Assembly (NCBI GenBank): GCA_965372745.1
Contig: CBDVDM010000016.1
Location: forward strand, 1 to 37,277
Source of the DNA: VRUG01 sp965372745
GTDB lineage: Bacteria; Planctomycetota; Phycisphaerae; Sedimentisphaerales; Anaerobacaceae
Direction: 5' to 3'
Length of the DNA stretch: 37,277 nt
The position numbers and the translations under genes were made by a program. Below are positions 7,408 to 16,070 of this stretch, in pieces; position 1 is the first letter of the stretch, and each line of letters begins with the position of its first letter. A model generated the notes under the pieces. That model had not been told where the DNA came from. It was given only the letters and a program-made list of their open reading frames with translations, and made no database searches.

Positions 7408-9609
7408 ATGCTTGAAGTTTTTAAAAAAAACATAATTAGATTACTCAGACACTCCGAATACAGGCCTGTAAAACCCGGCCAAATGGCAAAGACACTGGGT
7501 GTAAATAGCGAGGATTATCCGCAATTCAAACAGGCTGTCGAGGAGCTTCGACGAGCAGGTCATGTCGTGATAGGTTCAAAAGCTCTGGTGAGCCTTCCGC
7601 CGTTATCGGGGCGAATTGTTGGGATCTTTCGAGCTAACTCGAAAGGTTTCGGATTTATAATACCACTTCAACCAAATTCTAACGGAGACCTATTCGTGCC
7701 TGGTAAGGATACGGCAGGGGCAATGAACGGTGATACAGTAGCAGCAACGGTCATCCAAAAAGGTAAACGCGGTACGGCAATGCGGTATTCGGGGAAGGTG
7801 GTTGAGATATTAGAGCGAGCGGAAAACAAGTTTGTTGGAACGCTTTTAAAAAATAAAGAGGGATGGTTCATTAAGCCTGACGGCAGCAGTTTCACAGGAA
7901 CTATTTGTGTGGATGATGTAGGGGCAAAAGAGGCAAGAGAGAAAGATAAGGTGGTTGTTGAGATACTTACGTATCCGACCGAGAGATATCCGGCACGCGG
8001 TGTCATTATCGAGGTTCTTGGAAAGGCAGGAAAATACGAGAGTGAAACAAAATCGATAATACGACAATATCATCTGCCTGGCGAGTTTGACGAAAGCTGT
8101 CTTAAGCAAACACGAAGAGCAACTTCTGAATTTGAGCCGGAAGAAAGCGAGGACAGGGAGGATATTACAGAGAAGGTAATTATTACGATAGACCCTGCGA
8201 CGGCGAAGGATTTCGATGACGCTATAAGCCTTGAGAAAAACAGTGATAACAACTGGGTGCTTGGAGTTCACATTGCTGATGTCAGTTATTTTATTACAGC
8301 AGGTTCCGCATTGGATATTGAAACGAGAGAACGAGGTAACAGCGTATATCTGCCACAAAAAACAATACCGATGCTGCCGGAGATTTTGAGTAACGGTATA
8401 TGCAGTCTGCAGCCCGGACAAAAACGGTTTTGCAAGAGTGTTTATATTACCTACGACAAGTCCGGCAATGTTTTGTCGAGCCGGTTCGCAAATTCGGTGA
8501 TGCAGTCAAAAGAGCGTCTAACTTATCTGGAAGCTGATAAGATATTACAGGGTAAGATAAAAGATACCAGGCCTGAAGTTGTTGAACTGCTTGGGAATAT
8601 GGATTCGCTCAGCAGGTTGATAGAAAAAAGGCGAAGAGACAATGGCATGATTCATCTTGATTTGCCGGAGATAGAGCTTGAGTTTGATAAATCCGGCTGT
8701 GTTATTGACGCATATCCGGCAGATACGAGTTATCCGCATACGATAATCGAGATGTTTATGGTAGAGGCGAATGATGCGGCAGCGGTGATGCTTGACAGGC
8801 TTAATGTAAGTTTTATGCGACGGATACACCCCGAGCCTAACGGACTTAGTATGAAGAATCTTGCCAGGCTTATACGCACATTCGGCTACGCCCTGCCGCG
8901 GGAGCCTGACAGGACATCGATACAGGCATTGCTCAAGGCAGTGAGTGGAACCGATAAGCAATTGGCGGTGAACCTGGCAGTATTGCGGAGTTTTGAGAAG
9001 GCTGAATACGCACCGGCACATATCGGTCACTGGGCACTTGCATCAACGCATTATTGTCACTTTACCAGTCCGATACGGCGGTATGCGGATTTGCTTGTTC
9101 ATCGGATTTTGCAATGCTATATAGACAGGCGTCTGGATACAGCCGGCGAAAAAGAGATTTTAAGCGAAGCTGAACTAATAGAGATTGGAAAACATATTAC
9201 TTTCACCGAGCAACGGGCTGAGAAAGCAGAGCGGGAGTTGAAAGAGGTTCTGATTTTGCAGATGTTAAGTAAACATATCGGCGATGAGCTTGACGGGGTG
9301 GTGACAGGTTTGACAGGATTCGGCATTTTTGTTCAATCGAAGAAATTCGGTATCGAAGGACTGATACCGATAGAGAACTTAGGTGCCGATAAATGGGAAT
9401 ACAATCAAAAGGCCCAGTGCGTTACGGGAATTAACAGCGGATATACAATCCGTCTTGGACAAGGAATAAAAATTCAGATAATTTCGGTGAATATACCGGC
9501 AAGACAGTTGAATATTGTGCCGGCAAAGCCTTTGGTCGATGAAAAGAAATCCAGGCAGGTAACTCAACGAACAAATAAAAGAAAAATGAGAAGAAGGAAA
9601 CATAAGTAA
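7408..9609 (+). CDS. rnr: Ribonuclease R (RNB-family 3'-5' exoribonuclease)
   Basis: This processive exoribonuclease degrades structured RNA and helps in mRNA and rRNA quality control, and with tmRNA in nonstop mRNA decay. The 733-residue protein starts with a winged-helix region (RPVKPGQMAKTLGV). Cold-shock-like domains follow (GRIVGIFRANSKGFGFI), then the RNB catalytic core with the metal-binding motif DPATAKDFDDA at bases 8191-8223. A C-terminal S1 domain (GVVTGLTGFGIFVQ) and a Lys/Arg-rich tail complete it. An in-frame GTG at 7348 would add 20 residues but lies in a hairpin; the ATG at 7408 sits 5 bases after AAGGGG and is preferred. The neighbours efp and secA, and the tmRNA gene elsewhere in the window, fit a translation-quality-control context. 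Confidence 0.93.
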   Translation: MLEVFKKNIIRLLRHSEYRPVKPGQMAKTLGVNSEDYPQFKQAVEELRRAGHVVIGSKALVSLPPLSGRIVGIFRANSKGFGFIIPLQPNSNGDLFVPGKDTAGAMNGDTVAATVIQKGKRGTAMRYSGKVVEILERAENKFVGTLLKNKEGWFIKPDGSSFTGTICVDDVGAKEAREKDKVVVEILTYPTERYPARGVIIEVLGKAGKYESETKSIIRQYHLPGEFDESCLKQTRRATSEFEPEESEDREDITEKVIITIDPATAKDFDDAISLEKNSDNNWVLGVHIADVSYFITAGSALDIETRERGNSVYLPQKTIPMLPEILSNGICSLQPGQKRFCKSVYITYDKSGNVLSSRFANSVMQSKERLTYLEADKILQGKIKDTRPEVVELLGNMDSLSRLIEKRRRDNGMIHLDLPEIELEFDKSGCVIDAYPADTSYPHTIIEMFMVEANDAAAVMLDRLNVSFMRRIHPEPNGLSMKNLARLIRTFGYALPREPDRTSIQALLKAVSGTDKQLAVNLAVLRSFEKAEYAPAHIGHWALASTHYCHFTSPIRRYADLLVHRILQCYIDRRLDTAGEKEILSEAELIEIGKHITFTEQRAEKAERELKEVLILQMLSKHIGDELDGVVTGLTGFGIFVQSKKFGIEGLIPIENLGADKWEYNQKAQCVTGINSGYTIRLGQGIKIQIISVNIPARQLNIVPAKPLVDEKKSRQVTQRTNKRKMRRRKHK

Positions 9610-9647
9610 ATTGAAAACAGCTTGTTTTACGGTTTTAGTTTCACTTC

Positions 9648-9676
9648 TTGACAATGAGATGCGTTTTTGGGATACT
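9648..9676 (+). promoter_or_regulatory. Sigma70-type promoter of efp
   Basis: TTGACA (9648-9653) and GATACT (9671-9676) are separated by 17 bases, about 55 bases before the efp ATG. Confidence 0.5.
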
Positions 9677-9730
9677 GCTGCGATAGATTATTTATCATTG
9701 ATTATTTATTTCTAATTTTTGGAGTAGTAT

Positions 9731-10288
9731 ATGCGAGCATCGGAAATGAAAAAGGGTCAGACCATCAAGATAGATGGTAAGCTGTATTCGGTGGTAGATT
9801 ATCAGCACGTCAAATTAGGCAAAGGAGGAGCGGTATACCAGACGAAAATCAAACGCCTCGAAGACGGTTCAATTCAAAATGTTCGGCTCAGGGCAGAAGA
9901 GGTTGTTGAAGAGGCTTATCTTGATAAAAGGAAATACGAATATCTGTATTCGACGGGCAGTGAGCATGTCCTGATGGATATTGCAACATTTGACCAGATT
10001 GAACTTGATGATGACGCCTTCGGAGATGGTTCAAAATATCTCAAGCCTAACACACAATTGCAGGTAAGTATGTATGAGGGCAAGCCTGTTGTGGTGGAGC
10101 TGCCTAACACAGTTGACCTGAAAGTTACTGATACGGCACCGGAAATTAAGGGAGCCACGGCAACAAATCAAAACAAACCGGCAACATTAGAGACCGGTCT
10201 TATTGTGCAGGTTCCGCCTTTTATCAAGGTCGGTGAGATTTTGCGTATAGATACTCGAACCGGTGAGTATTTGACAAGAGCGAAATGA
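9731..10288 (+). CDS. efp: Translation elongation factor P
   Basis: EF-P relieves ribosome stalling at polyproline stretches by entering the E-site. The 185-residue protein has the three-barrel layout: an N-terminal KOW-like domain, an OB domain, and a C-terminal OB domain ending in the family signature KVGEILRIDTRTGEYLTRAK. The tip lysine that is modified in lysine-type EF-P is K31 in LGKGGA. The residue two before it, usually Pro in the PGKG loop, is Leu here. No modification enzyme gene (EpmA/EpmB or EarP) is in the window. The ATG follows TTTGGAGTAGTAT, a good ribosome-binding site, and the gene has its own promoter. secA lies downstream beyond a palindromic element. Confidence 0.95.
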   Translation: MRASEMKKGQTIKIDGKLYSVVDYQHVKLGKGGAVYQTKIKRLEDGSIQNVRLRAEEVVEEAYLDKRKYEYLYSTGSEHVLMDIATFDQIELDDDAFGDGSKYLKPNTQLQVSMYEGKPVVVELPNTVDLKVTDTAPEIKGATATNQNKPATLETGLIVQVPPFIKVGEILRIDTRTGEYLTRAK

Positions 10289-10305
10289 TTTTAGCGTATA
10301 GCGTG

Positions 10306-10433
10306 TAGTGCTCTGTTACACTTGATTTGGGTAGTTGTCATTCCGCACTTGATGCGGAATCCATTCGTCAGAATCTGGATTCCTGCTTTCGCAGGAATGA
10401 CAATTCATCAATATAACCTGTAACAAAGCAGTA
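10306..10433. repeat. Palindromic MITE/REP-like element between efp and secA
   Basis: The 128-base element is an imperfect palindrome. Its outer ends are inverted (TAGTGCTCTGTTACA at 10306-10320 against TGTAACAAAGCAGTA at 10419-10433). Its core (10335-10403) begins TTGTCATTCC and ends GGAATGACAA. Each half-core also folds on itself (GCACTTGATGC; TGCTTTCGCA). A 13-base imperfect direct repeat (GTATAGCGTGTAG at 10296-10308, GTATAGTGTTTAG at 10436-10448) flanks it and could be an insertion duplication. Such GTCATTCC...GGAATGAC palindromes are widely dispersed in environmental bacterial genomes. It has no coding capacity and may act as a transcription terminator for efp. Confidence 0.75.
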
Positions 10434-10475
10434 GTGTATAGTGTTTAGTTTTAAGACAGAGAAAACAAGATAGTC

Positions 10476-13400
10476 ATGCCATTAGACAAAATAGGTAAAC
10501 TGCTTTTAAAAACCTTTGGTTCCCGCAATGAAAGATTGGTTAAGGGATATTCTGTCATTGTGTCCGAAAGCGCGAAGTTCGAGGAGCAGGTGCGGGAACT
10601 TAGCGATGAGCAGCTAAAAAACAAGACGGCTGAATTTAAGGTGAGCCTGCAGACAGGAACCAAAGCAGAGGATATTCTGGCTGAGGCATTTGCGGTAGTA
10701 CGTGAGGCGGCAAGTCGAAATGTCGGGATGCGTCACTTTGACGTTCAGCTTATCGGGGGTAATGTTCTTTACGAGGGTAAAATCGCTGAGATGGCCACAG
10801 GTGAGGGTAAGACATTAGTGGCGACATTAGCAGCGTATCTTGTTCACCTGACTGGTCGAAAAATACATATTATCACGGTCAATGATTATTTAGCCAAGCG
10901 GGATGCTGAATGGATGCGACCCGTATATGAGTCGCTCGGGTTGACGGTTGGCGCTATACAGGCGGAGATGGATTCAAGCGGCGAAGAAAGAAAAGGGCAA
11001 TACGGCTGTGACATCACATACGGCACTAATAATGAGTTCGGATTCGATTATCTTCGTGACAATATGAAGGCGTCGCTGGAACAAATGGTTCAGGGACATC
11101 TGGAATATGCGATAATCGATGAGGTCGACTCGATTTTGATTGATGAGGCGAGGACGCCATTGATTATATCAGGGCCGGCATTCGATGATGTGAGTCGATA
11201 TAAAAAGGCAGACCAGGTTTCGAGGAAATTAATAGGCCTGCAAGGCAATTATGACCGCATCAAACGACAAATCGATTCTGCTCAGCGGGCAATTGCCAAT
11301 GCCCAGGGAGAATTATCAGAGGCCAAAAGAGATAAGAATAACAATAGAATTGAAGCCGCTCAAAAAGTCCTCGAGAAAACAGAAAAAGAGTTGGCCTCCG
11401 CCAATTCGGCCCTGGCAAGAGAATTGGAGGGAACTGAGGACCAGATAGAAGAAAGCACCCTATATTACAACGTCAACTACGAGAGAAAATCCGTAACATT
11501 GATGGAGATGGGAGATAAAGCCGCCGAAAAACTTCTGGGCCTAAATCTTCACGCCTATCAAAATGACCAATGGCGACACCGAATGGAGCAGGCCCTGCGG
11601 GCGCACCTAGCATTCGAAAAGGAAAAAAGCTATGTCGTCATGGACGGCAAAGTCGTTATCGTTGACGAATTTACGGGCAGGCTGATGGAGGGCAGGCAAT
11701 GGTCTGACGGGCTGCATCAGGCGGTTGAGGCCAAAGAAGGTGTGGCTGTAAAAGAAGAAAGCCAGACACTTGCAACGATAACCCTGCAGAATTTCTTCAA
11801 GCTCTATGAGCAGATAGCTGGTATGACCGGAACGGCGACGACAGAGGCTGAAGAGTTTATGAATATTTACAAGCTTGAAGTTGTAACCATCCCAACAAAC
11901 AAGCCTTGCATCCGTGACGACATGCATGATGTGATATATAAGAGTATACGTGAAAAATTCAATGCGATAGCCGAAAACATACACGAGATTAGTTCTTCGG
12001 GTCGGCCCATACTTATAGGAACTATCAGTATCGAAAAAAGTGAGGCGATATCCGAGGCCTTGACAAAGCGATTTGGCCTGGAACACGAAGTTTTGAATGC
12101 CAAACAGCATACCCGTGAGGCAGTAATAGTTGCCAAGGCCGGCCATCAAAACAAGAGCCGCGACGGGAAAATGTGGGGTAATGTTACTATCGCAACGAAT
12201 ATGGCAGGTCGAGGGACGGATATTAAACTTGGTGAAGGTGTAGCGGATATCGGCGGGCTTCATATACTTGGCACGGAACGTCACGAGGCAAGGCGCATCG
12301 ACAATCAGCTTAGAGGCCGCTGCGGCAGACAGGGTGATGCCGGTTCGAGTCAGTTTTTCCTTAGTTTTGATGATGATTTGATGAGTATTTTCGCACCGGA
12401 CTGGACTGTCAAGGCGCTATCCTGGATTGGATGGGAAGAAGGTCAGCCGATTGTTCACGGCAGGATAAGCAAGGGGATAGAAAAGGCTCAGAAAAAAGTT
12501 GAGGAGCGGAACTTCGAGATTCGTAAGAGCCTGCTTGAATATGATGAGGTGATGGATTATCAGCGGAAGATTTTTTATTCGCGGCGGAAGGGGATATTAA
12601 AGGGCAAGGGCCTTAAGAATATCATTTCAGAGATGATTGATAATGCGATAGGCAAAAACTGTGATGTGATTCTCGATGCCAATTATCCATACAACTCTAT
12701 TGTCGAGTGGGCGAAGACTACTTTCAGTGTTGATCTGAGGGTATCAGGTATAGCCGGTGCGACGATAAGTGAGATTGAGGAGCAGATAAAAAATGCGACG
12801 AAGGACAATGTTTCCAATGAGATATCGCTGTCGATAGGTGAATACCTGGAAGATTATGAGGACAGGCAAAGCTGGGATATCACAGGATTGTGTAAATGGG
12901 CGATGAGTGCGTTTAAGGTGAGTTTGAGTCCCGGTAAGGTTAAACATCTGTCACCGGAAGAGATTGAAGAGCTCTTAGTTGAAGCAGCAAGCGAGCAGGT
13001 TGATAAAAAGGATTGTTCGCAATTAGTTGAATTTTTGAAAGAGGATTTCGCGAACAGTAGTTTTGCGGAATGGGCGAGGGCGAAATTTGATATAAAGCTG
13101 GATGTGTCAAAATTAAAAGATTTGAACAGGAACGAGATATACGAGCTTGTTCATGAGCAAACAGCAGCTAAATATCGTCAGAGAGAAATAGAGTACCCGG
13201 TAGAGTTTGCGATGAACATGGTTTATGGGCCTGAAGGAGCAAACGTATATGGTTTCGAGACACTTGCTGAGTGGGTAAAAACTAAATACCGAGAGGAGCT
13301 TTCGGTAGAACAGATACGAGATATCAAACCTCGCACATTACATCAGCAGCTGCTTGAACTCAGCAGGGAATTTAACGACGGCCGATTAGAGCAGGAAATA

Positions 13401-13994
13401 GAAAAGCAAACAGGCAAGTTAGATGCAAATGAATTATGCGACTGGGCCAATGAAAGATTCGACGCGAATCTGACAGCAGAGCAGCTTGGCGATAAAGACG
13501 GTTGCAGAGACAATCTTCTTAACATCGGCAGAGAGTTTTTGCGTTCGGAACTAAGCGACCTTGAAAAGTATGTTTTGATTCAGGTTTATGACAGCACATG
13601 GAAAGACCATCTTTTTACAATGGACCATCTTAAAGGGAGTATTCATTTTCGGGCATTTGCAGAGAAAGACCCGAAGGTAGAGTACAAACGTGAGGGGTTT
13701 CGGCTTTTCAACGAGATGCTTGAGACGATTGAGGAGCGGGTAACAGATGTTATTTTCAAGGTTCACCTGGAAGCCGGCGCTAAGGCAAGAAGCGTATGGC
13801 ATGTGAGCCAGACGGCACATGATGAGGTTGGTCAGTTTGCTATGGCCGAACAACAGCGGGCGGCAGCTCAAGCACCACAGGGAGAGCGAATGGTAAAACA
13901 AATTAAATTAGACCAGCCGAAAGTTGGGCGAAATGAGTCTTGCCCGTGCGGCAGCGGTAAAAAATATAAAAAATGCTGCGGCGCAAACGCATAA
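10476..13994 (+). CDS. secA: Preprotein translocase ATPase SecA, with two large insertions
   Basis: SecA drives preproteins through SecYEG at the membrane. Walker A is ATGEGKT (residues 107-113), the DEAD-like box is DEVD (215-218), and NBD2 shows ATNMAGRGTDIKLG and LRGRCGRQGD. The C-terminus is the zinc/SecB-binding CPCGSGKKYKKCC. At 1172 residues it is far longer than the roughly 830-900 of most bacterial SecA. One extra segment (about 250-330) in the preprotein cross-linking region is a highly charged coiled coil. A second (about 735-1015) in the helical scaffold/wing part holds five diverged copies of an (E/D/K)-W-(A/V)-x3-(F/Y)-x3-L unit, with Trp at 745, 808, 866, 933 and 990. The normal scaffold resumes at YVLIQVYDSTWKDHL. 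The ribosome-binding site before the ATG is weak. A hairpin terminator overlaps the stop. Confidence 0.97.
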   Translation: MPLDKIGKLLLKTFGSRNERLVKGYSVIVSESAKFEEQVRELSDEQLKNKTAEFKVSLQTGTKAEDILAEAFAVVREAASRNVGMRHFDVQLIGGNVLYEGKIAEMATGEGKTLVATLAAYLVHLTGRKIHIITVNDYLAKRDAEWMRPVYESLGLTVGAIQAEMDSSGEERKGQYGCDITYGTNNEFGFDYLRDNMKASLEQMVQGHLEYAIIDEVDSILIDEARTPLIISGPAFDDVSRYKKADQVSRKLIGLQGNYDRIKRQIDSAQRAIANAQGELSEAKRDKNNNRIEAAQKVLEKTEKELASANSALARELEGTEDQIEESTLYYNVNYERKSVTLMEMGDKAAEKLLGLNLHAYQNDQWRHRMEQALRAHLAFEKEKSYVVMDGKVVIVDEFTGRLMEGRQWSDGLHQAVEAKEGVAVKEESQTLATITLQNFFKLYEQIAGMTGTATTEAEEFMNIYKLEVVTIPTNKPCIRDDMHDVIYKSIREKFNAIAENIHEISSSGRPILIGTISIEKSEAISEALTKRFGLEHEVLNAKQHTREAVIVAKAGHQNKSRDGKMWGNVTIATNMAGRGTDIKLGEGVADIGGLHILGTERHEARRIDNQLRGRCGRQGDAGSSQFFLSFDDDLMSIFAPDWTVKALSWIGWEEGQPIVHGRISKGIEKAQKKVEERNFEIRKSLLEYDEVMDYQRKIFYSRRKGILKGKGLKNIISEMIDNAIGKNCDVILDANYPYNSIVEWAKTTFSVDLRVSGIAGATISEIEEQIKNATKDNVSNEISLSIGEYLEDYEDRQSWDITGLCKWAMSAFKVSLSPGKVKHLSPEEIEELLVEAASEQVDKKDCSQLVEFLKEDFANSSFAEWARAKFDIKLDVSKLKDLNRNEIYELVHEQTAAKYRQREIEYPVEFAMNMVYGPEGANVYGFETLAEWVKTKYREELSVEQIRDIKPRTLHQQLLELSREFNDGRLEQEIEKQTGKLDANELCDWANERFDANLTAEQLGDKDGCRDNLLNIGREFLRSELSDLEKYVLIQVYDSTWKDHLFTMDHLKGSIHFRAFAEKDPKVEYKREGFRLFNEMLETIEERVTDVIFKVHLEAGAKARSVWHVSQTAHDEVGQFAMAEQQRAAAQAPQGERMVKQIKLDQPKVGRNESCPCGSGKKYKKCCGANA

Positions 13995-14011
13995 GGTTTT
14001 TATGCCTTTTT
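13989..14011 (+). terminator. Rho-independent terminator of secA
   Basis: The stem GCATAA (13989-13994) pairs with TTATGC (14000-14005) around a GGTTT loop and is followed by C and TTTTT. It overlaps the secA stop codon and the end of the converging small gene. Confidence 0.6.
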
Positions 14012-14185
14012 AATCCATCTTCCCCTAAAGATGTCCCGTATTTTTTCCGTGAATCTAAGGCCTAACTTTTGGGTACTGGTTTTGAAATCTTTTTCCTGCA
14101 GGTCCTGCGGTGTCGGTTTGGGCGGTGATTTGGGCAAGAGAGCAATAAGATTAGCAGCCAACAAACTCAAAAGGGATTTTTTCAT
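14000..14185 (-). CDS. Small protein of unknown function with hydrophobic N-terminus
   Basis: The 61-residue product begins MKKSLLSLLAANLIALLPKS, a positively charged start followed by a hydrophobic stretch. It continues with a Pro-rich hinge and a basic amphipathic C-terminus (FTEKIRDIFRGRWIKKA). It could be a short membrane-anchored or exported peptide. The ATG lies one base after the TAA of the preceding gene (TAAAATG), so translation is probably coupled to that gene. No family is recognised. The 3' end overlaps the opposing secA terminator by a few bases, which lowers confidence that it is a conserved gene. Confidence 0.5.
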   Translation of the reverse strand: MKKSLLSLLAANLIALLPKSPPKPTPQDLQEKDFKTSTQKLGLRFTEKIRDIFRGRWIKKA

Positions 14186-14186
14186 T

Positions 14187-14768
14187 TTATCTCTGGACAG
14201 CTAATTTCAGATTAGCCAATAATTCTGTACCTGTTCTGTTCTGCAATTCTGATTTAGAAAATAGCTGATGGCGAGCGAGGATTTGAGGTTTGCTGTCGTA
14301 GTATCTTTGAACAGCTTCGATGCCGCCTTCGGCAGAAGCGGAAGTTTTATAATCTATATCCAGCAGCCATTTACTGATTTCGTCATTGTATTCGGCTGGA
14401 AAGATGATTGCAGTGACAAATTTATCGTCGGAGTATTTTGCGAGGTGGAGTTTTGCACGGCAAGGCGGTACGTTTTGAATCGCTAAGTTGACAAGGTTTT
14501 TGAAATCAGACTTGGCGGATTGTTCTTTATTTTCATAGAAGAACATACCAATTTCAAGCTGAAAGATTTCAGCGGGTATACCTTTCAATTCGATTCGGCC
14601 ATCAGGATAGGCGTTGTGTATTTTGTACACTTTGCAGTGAGAGAATTTTTCACTTTCAAGGATTTCCGCAACTTCCTGTGCAGTGAAACCGACGCTGGAA
14701 TAATCACCGAAGTCGACTACATACAGTCCGACATATCTATCAGAGTTTTTAAGTTCCGTCAATTTCAT
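14187..14768 (-). CDS. Hypothetical protein, 193 residues
   Basis: No family is recognised. The product is soluble, mixed alpha/beta, with no signal peptide or membrane segment. It opens MKLTELKNSDRYVGLYVVDF and includes GFTAQEVAEILES, which resembles a small wing or helix segment. Central strands (IFQLEIGMFFYENK; FVTAIIFPAEYN) are followed by a helical C-terminus with Leu-rich heptads. The ATG lies 4 bases after the tyrS stop with AAGG upstream, so it belongs to the tyrS transcript and is coupled to the small gene that follows. The tight link to tyrS suggests a conserved operon, but nothing in the sequence shows a role in tRNA charging. Confidence 0.75.
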   Translation of the reverse strand: MKLTELKNSDRYVGLYVVDFGDYSSVGFTAQEVAEILESEKFSHCKVYKIHNAYPDGRIELKGIPAEIFQLEIGMFFYENKEQSAKSDFKNLVNLAIQNVPPCRAKLHLAKYSDDKFVTAIIFPAEYNDEISKWLLDIDYKTSASAEGGIEAVQRYYDSKPQILARHQLFSKSELQNRTGTELLANLKLAVQR

Positions 14769-14772
14769 TTAT

Positions 14773-15981
14773 TTACCTTACTTTCAGCCTGGCGAATTTA
14801 CGTTTTCCGACCTGTATAATCATACCGGTTACAGGAGTAATCAGTTCATTCGGGTCGGCGATTTTTATGCCGTCGATGCTGACAGCGGATTGTTTAATCA
14901 TTCTTTTGCCTTCGCCACCGCTCGATACGAGCTTGCAGCTTAGTAAAAGCCTGCTGGCCATGACAGGTTCGGAAGCTATTTTGATTTCGTCTATTTCGTC
15001 CGGAAGTTGGCCTTTAGCGAAAATATCTTCGAATTTTGCGGCGGCAATCCGGGCAGCCTCTTCATCGTAGAATTGCGTGACAATCATTTTCCCAAGCAAA
15101 ACTTTGGCATCTTTCGGGTGAGTTTTATTCGGGTCAGTTAATTCCGCAATCTTTTCTTTCGGTATGTCTGTAAGAAGTGTGAAATAATTTTCCATCATCT
15201 CATCGGAAATACTCATTGTCTTGCCGAACATATCATCAGGCTCATCAGTTACGCCGATATAGTTGTCCTTGGATTTGCTCATTTTCTCTTTGCCGTCGAG
15301 GCCGACAAGTATAGGCATAGTAATAACAATCTGGGGCTGCTGGTCATATGCCCGCTGGATGTCACGGCCGATAAGATTATTAAACGTCTGGTCGGTACCA
15401 CCCAGTTCGACATCACTTTTGACAACAACCGAATCATAGCCCTGTATAAGAGGATACAGAAATTCGTGCGTATAAACATCTTCGTCATTTTTGAGACGGT
15501 TTTTGAAGCTGTCCCGCTGGAGCATCTGGGCAACAGTTTTTTTTGCAGCAAGCCGAATCAATTCGATTAAACTCATTTTTTCCAGCCACTCGCTGTTATA
15601 CTGAACTTCAAGTTTGTCATCGGAGGTATCAAGTATTTTACCGGCCTGTACGAAATACGTTTTTGCGTTTTGTTCAATCTGCTGCGGTGAAAGTACGGGC
15701 CTTGCAGTGTTCTGCCCTGAAGGGTCGCCGATTCTTGCGGTGTAGTCACCAATAATAAGAACTGCTTTGTGGCCAAGATCCTGAAACTGCCGCATTTTTC
15801 GAAGGACAACGGTATGGCCGAGATGAATGTCAGGACTCGTTGGGTCGAGGCCAAGCTTTATTCTCAAAGGTTTGTCCATTTTTGCAGATTTTGTGAGTTT
15901 TTCGGCAAGCTCTTCTTCACTGAAAATCTCAACAGTTCCTCTTTTCAGGGCATTAAGTTTTTCAAGAATCTTTTTTTTCAT
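14773..15981 (-). CDS. tyrS: Tyrosyl-tRNA synthetase
   Basis: This class I aminoacyl-tRNA synthetase attaches tyrosine to tRNA-Tyr. The HIGH-type motif is HLGH (residues 53-56) within LDPTSPDIHLGH, and the second signature is KMSKS (233-237). The tyrosine-binding region GYDSVVVKSDVELGGTDQ and a C-terminal S4-type RNA-binding domain (SAVSIDGIKIADPN) are present. The pattern is closer to the TyrZ-like subgroup than to E. coli TyrS. A TTG at 16002 is in frame, but the ATG at 15981 follows GGAAATGCC and gives the usual N-terminus at 402 residues. A promoter with a perfect TATAAT lies just upstream. Two unknown genes follow in the same transcript. Confidence 0.96.
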   Translation of the reverse strand: MKKKILEKLNALKRGTVEIFSEEELAEKLTKSAKMDKPLRIKLGLDPTSPDIHLGHTVVLRKMRQFQDLGHKAVLIIGDYTARIGDPSGQNTARPVLSPQQIEQNAKTYFVQAGKILDTSDDKLEVQYNSEWLEKMSLIELIRLAAKKTVAQMLQRDSFKNRLKNDEDVYTHEFLYPLIQGYDSVVVKSDVELGGTDQTFNNLIGRDIQRAYDQQPQIVITMPILVGLDGKEKMSKSKDNYIGVTDEPDDMFGKTMSISDEMMENYFTLLTDIPKEKIAELTDPNKTHPKDAKVLLGKMIVTQFYDEEAARIAAAKFEDIFAKGQLPDEIDEIKIASEPVMASRLLLSCKLVSSGGEGKRMIKQSAVSIDGIKIADPNELITPVTGMIIQVGKRKFARLKVR

Positions 15982-16010
15982 GGCATTTCCAAATATTATC
16001 AAGGTGCCGG

Positions 16011-16039
16011 ATTATAACGGATGGCAGGTCATTAAGCAA
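16011..16039 (-). promoter_or_regulatory. Sigma70-type promoter of tyrS
   Basis: On the minus strand, TTGCTT (16034-16039) and a perfect TATAAT (16011-16016) are 17 bases apart, 29 bases before the chosen tyrS ATG. It shows that tyrS can be transcribed independently of the hldD pair. No T-box-like leader is evident in the short gap. Confidence 0.55.
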
Positions 16040-16070
16040 GGTCAAGCAGGGAAATTACGAGGTTTGATTC

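Noticed and set aside
7846..8421. 191-codon ORF antisense to rnr
   Set aside because: It is fully inside the coding region of a clear RNase R gene. Its Cys/Arg/Ser-rich composition is typical of a shadow frame.
11607..12284. 225-codon ORF antisense to secA
   Set aside because: It mirrors the conserved SecA nucleotide-binding domain and has no ribosome-binding site or family resemblance.
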